Assembly (NCBI RefSeq): GCF_010389155.1 | Contig: NC_057763.1 | Span: 10,168,649-10,232,648 of the forward strand | Reading direction: 5' to 3' | Length of the DNA stretch: 64,000 nt | Source of the DNA: Erigeron canadensis | Lineage: Eukaryota > Streptophyta > Magnoliopsida > Asterales > Asteraceae | In this document: one piece after another, positions 11,561-28,875 of the stretch | Position numbering within the stretch: position 1 is the stretch's first letter | Layout: every line of letters begins with the position of its first letter | Program-made: the position numbers and the translations under genes | Notes under the pieces: model-generated | What the model was told of the DNA's origin: nothing | What the model saw: the letters and a program-made list of their open reading frames with translations, nothing else | Databases searched by the model: none

Positions 11561-12290
11561 TCTTTAGAAACTTCTTATAATTTGTGAGCCGAGAAAATAA
11601 GCTAAATCCAAACTCCCCTACAGGATTACATAACTGGTTGTTAAATTATTGACTCTAGTGTCACGAAAATTGTATTGCGGATGCTTACATCTTGTGCAAA
11701 TTGGATGCTTACATCTTGGTATGTCAGGGTCTGTGTTTTTTTAAATTTGTTTAGACATGTTCCTATTTATTGTGCTTCTTAGTTGTAGTGATCTTGTCGA
11801 GTATATCTATATGATTATTCACCTGCTGGTTTCATGTGTTTAGTCTGATTGAATTCACCTCTGGGTGAGATTACAGAAGGTGAGCCTTTGATTTATCTTT
11901 GCATTGGATTACCAAACTGATATAGGGTTGGTCTGTGCACTTCTCATAATTGCTTTTTATGGTGCTGGCTGCATGTAGCATGTCGATGGACAGGTTTAGT
12001 CGGGTGTAAAATTGTGATTCTTTGTTTTGTTAACAGTTTATGCTTATGGGTTATAGAATAGGGCCTCTACTACTTATTGGCTATCATAGTGTCTCAGACT
12101 TTTTGTTACGTATGAAGTTTGCTATTATATGCTAAACTACAAGATAAGTTAGTGTCATCGCCTGCCTCTTCTTGTAGGATTAGGCTATAACAGGCTCCAT
12201 GTAAAGGAAAGCAATACATAGGATGGTCTATTGAGCTGACTCAAGGATTACACCCTTAAGTGCTAAATCAATTTCCCTCAATCCAGTCAT

Positions 12291-12394
12291 ATCGAAGCTG
12301 TACCCAAGATTTTGTTGGCCTCTTCGGAGGTTGATATGAATTATCGAAGCTGTACCCAAGATTTTGTTGGCCTCTTCGGAGGTTGATATGAATT
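12291..12394 (+). repeat. Perfect 52-bp tandem duplication
   Basis: Two adjacent identical 52-bp units begin ATCGAAGCTGTACCCAAGAT at 12291 and 12343. It is a recent duplication, or possibly an assembly artefact. Confidence 0.9.
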
Positions 12395-13110
12395 ATCAAC
12401 TGGTGCTACTCGATATTTTAGGTCTCTTAAGTTTTCATCATCTTCAGGAAAGCTGCATGGTTCTTCTATTTCATTCCTGTCAAAAATTTGCTAAACACTG
12501 TAATGAACCATACATGTATCTGTGAGTTTTACATTGTCCTGGGATGGAACTATGCAACAATTAACATGCCAGTAGTTTAATTTTTTCCATTTTTTTGTTT
12601 AAGAATGTGACTTGCAACAGAAGATGACAGCTGCAATAGGGTTGGATTTCCATTTTATGGCCAGACATCCAAGTGATTTTGTTAGTTTCTAATTGCTGCA
12701 AGTGATTTGAGACAGATATCAATCCGTATTCACATGAAACACTCTTCGTATCTCAACTCTTTATTATTACTAGCTATGTATTTTTGGTTGTGCATGTTTT
12801 TCTGTAGTTTTCGTATTTGTGGTTATATATGTTGTCCAAAGAAATATGAACAAGATGACAGATGCCGTGGAGTTTTTCTTTTCCAGGGACTATTGGATAA
12901 AGACATGAAGTAAACAGTTAAAGTTAACAAATAAAATATACATTTTTTTATTAAAAATTATTATGCATCATGTTTTGCTACCAATAAATCATGAAATTCA
13001 TTATTTTTATATCTAATACATTAGTTTCATGTGCTAGTTTTATATGCTTATTCTATTTGAATCTCGTGAATCTCGTGTATCAGCTATGATCCAACAGTAA
13101 AATATACGAG

Positions 13111-13137
13111 TATATATATATATATATATTATATATA
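13111..13137 (+). promoter_or_regulatory. TA-rich candidate core promoter of the carboxypeptidase gene
   Basis: A (TA)n tract lies about 100 bp before the ATG at 13237. It could serve as the TATA region or be just a microsatellite. Confidence 0.3.
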
Positions 13138-13236
13138 TGTATGTATAACACTATAACCTCCCTTGGTGCAATCAAACAATCTTCACTTGCACTTCCATCT
13201 TCCACAAAACCCAGAATAACAAGAAAAAGGAGTAAA

Positions 13237-18289
<5,053 letters not shown>

Positions 18290-19086
18290 AGATTCTGCAC
18301 ATCTTTTTATCCTTCACAAGCATGGCCTTACACTCCACTCCAGTTACGAATTTATTTTCCTACTATGACTTCTGATTTCGGAAGAGCATCTAGTGTCAGT
18401 CTTAGGTGAAACAAAAGATGAAATTGGTAGAAAATTAGCCATGAAATTTGTATCGCGATGGTTTTACATCATCTTCTTGGATTTTACTTGTACCCCCCAT
18501 TGATACTAGTTCTTGTTTGCATATGATGCCGACTCTCATTAAGTACGAATTACATTGCTAATCAACAAAAAGTGTTAGCTAATGTGAAATATAGATATAG
18601 ACTGGACTCGGCTTTTGTATCAGTAAGCAAATGAACTACCACACATGTGCAATGATTCAAAAACTTGATCATGTGAAAAAATTGGTTAATCGCTTTGTTT
18701 AATTGGAAGTCATCCTACTGGAACATAGACTAGTTGTAACACGCTGCATTAAACCAAATACTATGGTCCAAAAATCAAGCAACACTACAGAAGTACAGAT
18801 TGCTTTCCATAAGCATTTTAAGTAACAATCCCACCTCCTCTGAGTTAACTTTCTCAGCAACTGCAACTCCCAATACCTTTAACAGGCTAACATGATCGTA
18901 TGTACAAGTATATATGCAGTACATACAAATATACAAAGCTACCAAGCAATCAAAATCACAACAATCGCTCACTTTACACGCCAAACCTCGTAGTTAGAAG
19001 GAAACAAACACTTGCATGGTAGCTGAAATTTTCAAGTAGCAGCAATATCATCACCAGGTCATCAATTAGGAACTTGGTTTTTCACA
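18290..19086. other. Intergenic space between convergent genes (two 3' UTRs)
   Basis: It follows the carboxypeptidase stop and precedes, on the other strand, the final exon of the myosin-binding gene. No ORF with family features is seen; a 69-codon minus ORF at 18775-18984 looks spurious. Confidence 0.55.
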
Positions 19087-20777
19087 TCAGAGCCAAAAAT
19101 GCAGCATTGCCTGCGCATATATTACAGCATACTTATTACCAATACCGATAAAGATAAAGTGTATGAATAAACATGATTATGACAGTACACTAGAAGCGGC
19201 AATTTCAACATACTTGTCCTAAATATGATGAATTGAGTTAGGTTTTATCTTTAAGCAGATAAACGGTAATGAAAAATTAAACTAAGGGTACCCTTAAACT
19301 AAATAGTATAAATGACAGATGGGTCGAAAGCGTCTGATTAAAAAGGTTTGATTATTCAAATGCATAAAAAGGTTTGATTATTTTTGTAACAATAAGGTTT
19401 ATGTAATCAAATTTAGCATCTTAGGTATCCATATAATGTCCAATAAAAATGTGTTAAGGGGTTAGTCCAACCCTTATGACCCACACTAGCCAACCCACCC
19501 ATTTTGCAACCTCTTAGCAAATGTTATAATACCTCTGTAAGTTGAAGCATAGGTAAGTCAAAGTTCGGAGATGGTTTCTTCTGTATCATTTTTCCACTTT
19601 TAATCTCCGATTGTATACAATCTAATTTCTCATTAATCTCGTATAACAATCTCAACACCTCTTCCCTTCCTGCAGAGTCAACTTCTTGTGATCTCACATC
19701 TTGCCCCTCACTCTCTGTTATCTCTGTCGTAGTATTCACTTGTTGAGATGACCCATCATCAATGGCCATGTGACAATTGACAACGATAGTATCTTGAGGC
19801 AAGAAAACCTGCATATCTTTGAGATTCATCAATTTCGTATCCTCTTCTGGAAAAGTTGCTAGTTTCTCAACCTTATTTTCATCTTTCCAGATTGATTTCC
19901 CATTACCTTTTGCGAGTTTTTCATTCCCCAAAAGATTTTCATTGGTTTCAGGGACTTCAAATACATCATGAACCTTCAAAGAACAAGCATCTGATAGCAT
20001 CTCATCATCCATTGGCCTTTTCAAACTTTGAGCTTGTTCCAATTCATTAATTTCAGAAAATGCAGAGGACGATCTTGAAGATCTACCCCTCATATTCACG
20101 TATTGCTCTCCTGCCATTTCTTCAACTATCTTATCTAACTTGCGAATCTGATCCCAATACGAAGTAATCCCATCTGTATGTTTCTCTGAATCCAATGTTT
20201 GATAACTTTCATCTTCCCCTCCACTTTCCTCGACTGTTTTTGAAACAATACCAGTGTCTGGACTCACAGATCTATTTCTTTCAAGATTACCCCTTTTCAG
20301 ATATGCCATTTTCAGAAGTTTTGGTGGTGCAGAATTTCTCCTCAAAAGATTCTCTGGACTTGTTTCTACCACAGAAGTTTCATTCAACTGCAACAAATTT
20401 TCGGGAAATGTTATTTCGTTTGATCCAATTTCTTCAAGCCCTAAGCTTGATAGTTTGTATCTATAGGCTTGAACTTGGTAATCCAAATTAGCGATTTCCA
20501 TTTCTTTTTGATGGATCAAGTCTTCAAATATTTCCATAGATTCCTCAGCATGATACATTTTCTCCTCTGACAGCCTTTTGTATTGCTCAGATTCCATCTT
20601 TACAGCAGCTTTTTCTCCTTGGAGACGCAGTATCATTGCTAATGCTTCACTAGCTGCTGTAGCAGAGGATTCTCTTTCTACTTCCAGTTCATTATAAAGT
20701 TTTTGCAGAAGTTGCTGTTGAGCACAAAGCGCTTCTTTTAACGGTGTACTTGTTTCTACTGCCATTCTTGAATGCAT
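19087..20777 (-). CDS. GTD-binding (DUF593/zein-binding) myosin-binding protein, two exons
   Basis: Exon 1 is 20777-19533 and exon 2 is 19110-19087; together they give 422 aa. Residues about 10-105 form the GTD-binding coiled coil (EALCAQQQLLQKLYNELEVE, then RLSEEKMYHAEESMEIFEDL and the QVQAYRYKL end). The middle is acidic and Ser-rich. A second coiled coil (EEVLRLLYEINEKLDCIQSE) lies near the C-terminus. Exon 1 ends ACAGAG|GTATTA; the acceptor GCGCAG| at 19116-19111 joins in phase to seven codons, AMLHFWL and stop. Family members bind the globular tail of class XI myosins and act as vesicle or organelle receptors. This one has no N-terminal membrane segment, so it resembles the shorter soluble members. 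An acceptor-like TTTGGCAG just before the ATG suggests a 5' UTR intron. Without splicing the ORF would end at 19524 with VL. Confidence 0.88.
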
Positions 20778-21572
20778 ATTTTTTTCTGCCAAAGGTTACT
20801 TGGATTGACTAATTGGTCCTAAAGTTGCATATGAAAAAAGAAAATCAGAAAACAGAACATAATCATAACGCTTTATTTCAAAGTTTCACACAATGTAAAG
20901 CTTCAAAATCCAGAAATGCGCATAATTCATATTCAGTCAACGTTCTGAACGTATTATTAAGAACCCACTTCAAGATTTAGGCCTTCAGGGTATCTTGCCT
21001 CCAGAGCAAAAAACTTAATAAAATACACAGAAATCCTCAACTAGATCATTAAGAAATCTTTAACGAATATACATTTCAAAATAGCAGATTAAGCGCACTA
21101 AAACAGATTAACACAATTCATCGTAACCAGTTAACATATGAACAGAAGATGATATTTTCCACAATTTAAGCCTCCGATTGGTTAAAATCTACAAATAAGT
21201 ATGATTCCTTCATGTTAATCAGCATGTATTAATATGTTAGAAACAGCTTAGAGTTGTCAGCATCATAATCCAAATTCCAAATAAATACACACATATCAAA
21301 ATGAGTCAGCAGAAGTACCATATAGAATTCATCAAGCAATTGAAGTCAATGCATACCCACTTTCTAAATCTAAAGTTATCATGAACACGAAAACGGATTA
21401 TTGCGTTTCTATCGGAAACAAATACAGCATATATAATACATCAACAAAACAAGACTTTTTTTTTTTTTTTTTTTCAATTTAACATAGGTTTCAAGACTCT
21501 AATATAACCAAAAAAAATCTGCAAACTAAACTCCTAGACCTACAGGTCCCAAGTTCAAATCCCAGATAATAA

Positions 21573-21627
<55 letters not shown>

Positions 21628-22242
21628 CATAATAAAAATAATAATAAGTTACCTGAACATTCAAATGTAAAATCCACGCAAAACCCAGTTGATTACAAAC
21701 CTAAAGTGACTCATGAACCTCCACGAATTCAACTTATTTTTGATTTATTTATTTATATCTGGATTTTAAAAGATGAATCTTTCAAGTCAAAAAGAAAACC
21801 GAAGAAAAAGAAAGAGGGAAAAAGATTCAAGTAAAGAAAAGAAGAAAAAAGTGAATATAATCAAAAAGATGGGGATTGTAAAAGTTGTAAGTTTGGTGGT
21901 TGTAACTTGTAACTGTTTGCTGTTTTGTCTTTTTATTGAGTTTATCAAAATAATTTGAAATATTATTTACTCCCAGGCTCCCAGCAACAGATGGTTTTGG
22001 ATTATTTTTTTCTTTTCTTTTTTTTTTTTTCTCAAGAATGGATTTGAGTTTTTGTTTTTCTGTTGGGTCTCAAAACTGAAAAAGGGTAACGGCCAACTAA
22101 CTATAACCATAAGTCATGTGTTTGCGCGATAAGACATAGACGGCAGTGACAATGATAGGTATCGATGACAAAGGAGACGGTAACGGTGTGGTTTTAATGT
22201 AAAAAAAATTGATGTAAAAAGGGTTGAGGGTTTATAATTATC
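20778..22242. other. 5' UTR intron/upstream region of the myosin-binding gene
   Basis: Non-coding. It contains a poly-T run at about 21455-21474 and an (AAT)n microsatellite at 21574-21627. The purine-rich ORF at 21773-21958 has no family features. The promoter position is not clear. Confidence 0.5.
21574..21627. repeat. (AAT)n microsatellite
   Basis: About eighteen uninterrupted ATA/AAT triplets. Confidence 0.95.
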
Positions 22243-23111
22243 TCTATAATAAATAAAAAACAATTGTCTTTTAAAAGTATTTTAAAAAAAAATGTCATGT
22301 GTCAAGTCTATAATTTTACTTAAAAAGTCTATATTTTAATTATGATGTCATAAATAATTTACATTTTTTTAAATTAAAAATAAGTCACTAAATACTTATT
22401 TAAAGTTATTAATCTTTTATTTATAAACAAAGAAAATTATTTTATATATTATATAATATTCTTTTATGTTTTGTAAATGCAATAGATACTTTATCAATAT
22501 ATAAATATTGTGTTATTCAATTTACTATCTCCAAAAATTACTTACATATTTTTTAGCTTTATAATTTTAATTAAAATACCCGGGTTTATCTATAATAAAT
22601 AAAAGACAATTGTCTTTTAAAAGTATTTTTAGAAAAAATGTAATGTGTCAAGTCTATAATTTTACTTAAAAGATCTATATTTTAATTATGATGTCATAAA
22701 TAATTTACACTTTTTTAAATTAAAATAGGTCACTAAATGCTTATTTAAAGTTATTAATCTTTTATTTATAAACAAAAAAAATTATTTTATACAGTATATA
22801 ATATTCTTTTATGTTTTATAAATGCAATAGATACTTTATCAATATATAAATATTGTGTTATTCAATTCACTATCTCCAAAAATTACTTGCATATTTTTTA
22901 ACTTTATAATTTTATTTAAAATATCCGGGTCAAACCCGGGTAAATTCGCTAATATATAAGTATTCTTTTATGTATTGCTAATGCAATAGGTACTTTATCA
23001 ATATATAAATATTGTGTCATTCAATTCACTATTTCCAAAAATTACTTGCATATTTTTTAGTTTTATAAATTTAATTAAAATACCCAGGTTAAATCCGGAT
23101 AAATTCGCTAG
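22243..23111 (+). mobile_element. Tandem non-autonomous Helitron-like elements (three copies)
   Basis: Copy 1 (22243-22588) and copy 2 (22589-22952) begin TCTATAATAAATAAAA and are nearly the same length; copy 3 (22953-23111) is a 3' part only. Copy 2 ends with a perfect 8-bp stem and 3-nt loop (ACCCGGGT-CAA-ACCCGGGT), then AAATTCG and CTAA|T. Copy 3 ends TTCGCTAG|T. Helitron hallmarks (5' TC, subterminal 3' hairpin, CTRR before T) are therefore present. Copy 1 has lost half the hairpin where copy 2 begins. There is no coding capacity. Confidence 0.65.
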
Positions 23112-23314
23112 TTAAAAAGTTAAAGATAATTGTTGTAAATTAAGTTTATTTAAGGTATTAAAGATTTTTCAAATAGATATTATAAATATTTTAAATAAAG
23201 ATTTTTAAGATAGTGAGTAAAAAAGAGAAACATTTTGAGTTATCAACATTTTAGTTGGAAAAAATGAAAGAAACTAAATGGTTCATAATGTAGTATAGAT
23301 TATATGGGATGAAA

Positions 23315-23536
23315 TATCATTTTACGTATTTATATTTGGTCAAAAACAAATATCACATATTGATTTTGAAAAAATATTAAAAAAATTAAGATGTCCATTT
23401 TTATACAATTTGGTTGTGTATCAGCTATCATTTTACGTATTTATATTTTGTCAAAAACAAATATCACATATTGATTTTGAAAAAATATTAAAAAAATTAA
23501 GATGTCCATTTTTATACAATTTGGTTGTGTATCAGC
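23315..23536 (+). repeat. 111-bp tandem duplication
   Basis: Units 23315-23425 and 23426-23536 are almost identical; both begin TATCATTTTACGTATTTATA. No coding role. Confidence 0.9.
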
Positions 23537-23640
23537 GCTACCTTCACTCCCTCTTTCAACCAAATAAAATTTTTTATAATTTTTTTAATTTATTAAAATA
23601 CGAGTTTTTTCTTATAAATTTAATGCTATAAAACTTTTAC

Positions 23641-23982
23641 AGTGCGTTTAGTTGTAGAAAACATTTTACAGTTTCCCGTTTTCATTTTTCAATAAAATGA
23701 AAAGGGTTTTTAATCTCTAAAAAACCATTGAAAATCTTGAAAACGCGTTTAGTTGTAAGTTTGAAAAACACATGAGTTTTCCATATCTAAAGTTGAAAAC
23801 ATTTTGAAAACTATAAAAATAAGTTATTCAATATGTAGTTATAAGTTGGAAAACAAGGTTTTCTGTTTTCCATGAAAATTATTTAAGAAAAATCACATTT
23901 AAACACATTTTCTATTTTTTATGTTTTTCATGAAATTTTTTCTAGAAAACAATCTAGTTTTTCACAACTAAACGCACCCTTA
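23641..23982. mobile_element. MITE-like element with 11-bp flanking repeat
   Basis: The termini are AGTGCGTTTAGTTG and CAACTAAACGCACCCTTA, and the inside has many AAAAC/GTTTT foldbacks. The flanks at 23630-23640 and 23983-23993 are both AAAACTTTTAC, a candidate target duplication. That length is nearer to Mutator-type (9-11 bp) than to hAT (8 bp). It is related to 9266-9703. Confidence 0.6.
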
Positions 23983-24269
23983 AAAACTTTTACTTTTTAC
24001 AAAACATATCTTATATACTGCAAGGAAGGACATATCCAACCTTTGACCCATTTTTTTTAATCACAAATTTTTTTATATAAATTCAAATTTTTTAAAATTA
24101 ATAATGTTAGTCGCTATTTATAAAATATTTACGTTTATATATTTGAATCTGTTAGGGCTTCAGGTTTTCTTTTTTAAGAGTCATGCTAAACACTTAATTT
24201 TCAAGGCAAATTCTACATAAATTTGAAATAAAAGAGGTGAAATTGCTCCTAAGAAGAAATGTCAACTAT

Positions 24270-24845
24270 AGTAGTATTATCTTTAAGTAGTCCAAATGGG
24301 TGGCAAAGAAATGAAATGTGGAGATTGGCTATGAACCAGATTCCTACTAATGTTCTTTTGTCGAGAGGATGTTTCATAGATTCAAAGGTGTGTAGCTTAT
24401 GTGATAGGTTGATGAAATGTTAGAGCACTTAATATGTTCCTGTGAAGTAGCTATGGGAAATTGGTTGCGCGTCTCTTTGTTGTTCAAGGTGCCAGATATC
24501 TTCCTTTTCTCTGTTACAGATCTTTTAAGTTACACAAGCAACCAAGCCTTGGAAGGAAGGTGAGGAAAACACTAAAGGGGATCTTGTTCATATATTGCTG
24601 GTGCTGAAAGACTAGAAATCATGGAATCTTCAATGAGGTTAAGGTTTGTGCCGATAAGGTGTTTCAGAATATTAGAACCACAAGATTTCCATGGTATTCG
24701 TGTAGAAATATAAACGGTCCTATTAGTTACGAGGACTCGTTGTATTTCAATTTCCAGTAAGCATGTACAACGTGCATAGTGTAAGCCGCTCCTCTGTTAA
24801 GTGAGTTGGTATTTTGTGAATAAAAATTATCTTTAAAAAAATAAA
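24270..24845 (+). mobile_element. LINE (L1-type) 3' fragment with zf-RVT domain
   Basis: A broken plus-strand frame encodes the zinc-binding tail of plant LINE reverse transcriptases: WRLAMNQIPTNVLLSRGC, then CSLC, then after a frameshift LEHLICSCEVA and WLRVSLLF. Stops and a frameshift (about 24417) show decay. A 3' UTR ends in AAAAATTATCTTTAAAAAAA, consistent with a 5'-truncated insertion. Confidence 0.75.
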
Positions 24846-26954
24846 GTTAGTAACGTTTTATACAAAATAAATTAATGTAACAATTAATAACCATTATTAT
24901 CGTATTTAATAGAATGAGCATGACTTAGCATTTACTTTCTTTGAAATCATTAAAATCACTTATTACTTTTAAAGTTTAATTAGGTAGAGTTATATATACT
25001 ATACTAATAATATACTATACTTTACAGGGTGTTCTCCCTTTAGTTTTAGTTTGATCATCAAGTAAATAACCTGCGTAATCTATTCTTTTCATTAAGTTAT
25101 TTGGATTGAGTTATGCAAACCTAATTTGGGTAGACCGCATAAGCTCATAACGAATTGTTTTAATGATTAAGTTTTGGGTCTATGTTTTTGAATTTTGTCT
25201 TATCCGAAACCCTACTCAACATTTATTTTTAATAAGTTATTAATAGCATAATCCAAATAACCTAAATATAAATCTAATTATCCTAATAACAATTCAAAAA
25301 ATAAAAATACAAATCTAATAACACAATTAGAATAAGCCAAATACGCATTTGATTACCTGAAAAAGCTAATATGAATAGATTCAACGATTAAATTGACATT
25401 CGTTTATTATAATTCTTCCAATAGACCAAAACGATTTTAAAAGTCTTTGCATTTGGCTAAGCCAACACTCGCATAAAATCTCTACTTGGGTAGTTTGATT
25501 TGAGTGTCTAAAATTAATTTAAGTTGTAGGTAGATTAATATAGTAATTAGTAAATATACGAGTCATCCAAACCAAATAACCCAATTAACCCTAAAGTTTG
25601 GTTGAATAAATACCCCTTCAACTTTATCAGGAACAGATATGCAAAACTAGGTGTATTTAAAATTTAATTTTATTTTGTAGGATTAAAATTGTCGAAGGAT
25701 AATCTGATTTCATAAAATAGTTTTTTTTTGGGGGGAAACAAAAAGGCATAAATCATGAAGAGAGGTTAGTCTAACTTTGACACAAAGGTGTTTTGTCTGT
25801 CGGAAAACATCATTTATTTTATATGGGCTTTACGGACTTTATACCTACTACGTTAGTAGATGCTATATGTATGTATGTATGTATGTCCGCGCGCATGTCA
25901 CTCTTAATAGTTGCCCGCGTTTCGTTTGCTTGGTATTATGCATGTTGTTATATTTATTGTGTTTCTATGTTGTGGTTGAATATGTTCAAATAGGTTTTCA
26001 TGTTTTATATATTGTTTGACATGCTCTAAAAGGTTGTTATGTTGTATGTTTTGTTGTTCTAACCTATTCTTGATGTTTACAAGTAATACTCAGATGACAT
26101 GCATATACGATTAGTTACCTTATTCACTCACTTGCCTATTATAGTTTGGCCGAAGTCCTTTATGAAAGCATTGTTTTTACCTTTTGATAGATACAAGACT
26201 GTCTATATATAAAATATAGGGATTGGATACTATTGTCGTCGTTGTTTTTGTACATAAAATATCCATTTTGTACAATCTACTTTTTTTAGACACTTAAGTC
26301 ACTATATTATATAAATTTTAACACAAACGTGTAACATATCTAAAATTGCTACAATTTTTACGTTGCGTACATTTCTGAATTGGTGATTTGGTGTATAAAT
26401 TTGATCGGATTGATTGTTAATACAAAGATACTCCAATTGTTTGTCAATAATTCAAATTAGCTATTAAAAAGATTTTGTTTTCAAAAAAAATTATACTAAA
26501 TTATGTAAACATCATAAAAATAAAAACCAAAATGAGTACATAATAATTACGTGTTTGCTTTATATAATTTTTTTCAAAAGAATAAAATTTGAAATAATGT
26601 TTCGTTGATATTAAAAATTCAAGTAACGAACAGAATGAATTTTTTACGGAGTAAAACTTTTTAAATTTTAAACAACCAACTTAAAAAAAAAAATATTTTC
26701 AATTTTTCATATTCTATTAAACTGTCTAAACCAATTGTGTTACTATAAAATCAAGAGATGAACTTTTGATTTGAAAAATACTACCTTTTTTTGCATGTTA
26801 TTAACCGTTTATGTTATTAGAAAAACCTCTTTTTATAATCTTATTGTAACCCGTAATAACGAGGTCTTAATCTAGTTTTCATATATTGCTATTTGCATAT
26901 GTTTGTTTTTAATCATTGGTGACCGGTTGTACCATTAGCCAGTAATAAAATTAA
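24846..26954. other. AT-rich intergenic DNA
   Basis: No supported gene. A (TATG)n microsatellite lies at 25866-25886, next to a short GCGCGCATG. The remainder has no recognisable element. Confidence 0.5.
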
Positions 26955-28875
26955 GGGATTAAGGCAGTGGAATGTAACGAACTATGATTAAATGTTTATG
27001 TAATGTAGTGACCTATGAAAATGTTAAATCGATGTAAGAACCTCTTTGTTTTGTTCATTCGATGTAATGGTCGACTAGTTTTAACAAATAAATAAGTACC
27101 ATAGTATTATCTATATCTTTTCCTTCATATAATTTACATATATCTATCAATGTGGAGATGTCGTTCAAAAGGCTAGGCTCCCACCGGAAACGGCCACCTT
27201 TCGGTCACCACTACCATTTAACAAATCCATACACGCATCATCAGCATCATCCCCAACCACCATACTAATTGATTAGAATCTCTACCAGTATGGATCTACT
27301 TCCATCTCCACCCACACCTTCACATTCTTATTCTAACACTAAGATCTTTACACAAATATAAATCCATACATAGATCTAGATCTAAGAAGATAAACCCTAG
27401 ATCTAACAAGAAAAAAAGAGAAAGATGAAGAAGAATTAAGAAAAGGAAAGAAAAGCGATATGGTGGTTTTTACGCCCATGGCTTGAAATTGATTCTGAAA
27501 GTGACTAGATCCGGCCAATTAAAAAATAAGACATCAAAAGGAAAAGGGATCTGTACAAGACGACGCTTTCTGTTATGTGGTTTTAGAACTGGTGCCATCC
27601 TATCTCCGTGGCTGACGACCATAGCTACGTAAAGTGCATTTATAGTTGATAAAAGGGATTATGCCACTGGAGTGTAACCAACTATGACTCAATGGTTATG
27701 TAATATAGTGACCTTTTAAATTGGCTATCTGATGTAAGTACCTCATTTTTGTTCTTTTAATGTACTGGTTGACCTATTGTATCGGTAGCAGGTAACAATG
27801 TTAATTTTACTTTGAGATTATGGCACTTGAATGTAACCAACTATGACTGAATGGTTATGTTATGTAATGATCTTTAAAACTGGCTATCTGGTATAAGAAC
27901 CTCTTATTTTTGTTCTTTTCATGTACCGATTGACCTGTTGTACAGTCATGGTTACGGTTGTGGGTTGTGAACTCTGACGAGATGGATGGGGGATGGTCTT
28001 TGACTCTGACAAGGTTGAAATGGGTGGTCTCAGTCTCATTTTTAATTTTCTTCCATTCAAGAGGTGCAACCACTGTCGTCATCCTCTGTCAAAATCATCC
28101 CCTTTTACCCTATTGTAAACCAACGTTGCTGTATCTTGATGGTGGTAGGGATGGGATGGACGAATCTTTATTGTAAACGATGATGGGGTAATCATAAGAC
28201 AATCCGACTTGGGGATTAGGGTTTGTCACCATCAAAAAGTGAAAGATGGAAAAATGATTGTTATTACATTACATAACCATTCGCTCATAGTTTCGGTGCC
28301 TTAATCCCTATTTTTTTTACGTCCAACGTGGCATTACCGGTTACAAATAGGATGTTACCTAGTATGATACATTAAAAGAACAAAAATGCAAGGTACTTAC
28401 ATCACATAGCCAATTTGAAAGGTCAATACACTACATAACCATTGACTCATAGTTGGTTACACTCTGGTGCCATAATCCCTTGATAAAAATATTGTATAAT
28501 TTGACACTAATTTATTGATACAAATATTATATAACTGACACATACATAGCTATTTGTCTGTTTTGGTGGGGTTGAAGATTCAAAGTTTAGAAATGAGAGT
28601 TATATCATTATTATTGAATCCTGTTCTGAAATCAATAAATGTATATATACATCTATCTCTATTTAGTGTTGAATTGTGTTCGGGATTTAAGTTAGACATT
28701 TGTTATCCGAAAAAAATGTTGTTACCGAAGATAGTGTCAGAAATTAGTTGATGGCTGGAGTATAAAGTCATCTGAGTGAACAAAACAAAGATGTTCTTCA
28801 ATTTAACACTTTTGTAGGTCACTGCATTACATAAACATTCGCTCATAGTTGGTTATAATCCAGTACCTTAATCCC
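26955..28875. mobile_element. Nested foldback (Mutator-like MITE) cluster
   Basis: Three pairs of inverted arms lie one inside another. Outer: 26955 (GGGATTAAGG...) with 28875 (...CCTTAATCCC). Middle: 27655 with 28479. Inner: about 27814 with 28308. All arms share the family sequence GTAACCAACTATGA, AATGGTTATGTAATG, GTGACC and GATGTAAGTACCT. The centre (27950-28255) has no convincing gene. Long inverted repeats and a 9-bp duplication on the middle element point to Mutator-like elements. Confidence 0.7.
27655..28479. mobile_element. Mutator-like foldback element, 825 bp, with 9-bp target duplication
   Basis: The ends are GGGATTATGCCACTGGAGTG and, on the other strand, GGGATTATGGCACCAGAGTG. Inverted arms match over about 115 bp. 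The flanks at 27646-27654 and 28480-28488 are both TTGATAAAA, a perfect 9-bp duplication as produced by Mutator-family transposases. It encodes no transposase, so it is non-autonomous. Confidence 0.8.

Larger units (their letters stand above)
10914..13110. other. Non-coding region after the inhibitor gene (3' UTR plus intergenic)
   Basis: No convincing ORF. It contains a diverged tandem duplication (10983-11560) and a perfect 52-bp duplication (12291-12394). The T-rich composition resembles plant UTR or intron DNA, so part may be a long or spliced 3' UTR of the inhibitor gene. A 68-codon ORF at 12707 shows no family features. Confidence 0.4.

Noticed and set aside
12707..12913. 68-codon ORF near the carboxypeptidase promoter
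   Set aside because: Hydrophobic, low-complexity, no homology recognised; likely chance in AT-rich DNA.
18775..18984. 69-codon minus ORF downstream of the carboxypeptidase
   Set aside because: No family features; it lies in the 3' region of the opposite gene.
26955..28875. Target duplications for the outer and inner foldback layers
   Set aside because: Flanks TAAAATTAA/ATAATAATA and TTTTACTTT/TATTTTTTT do not match well enough to claim.
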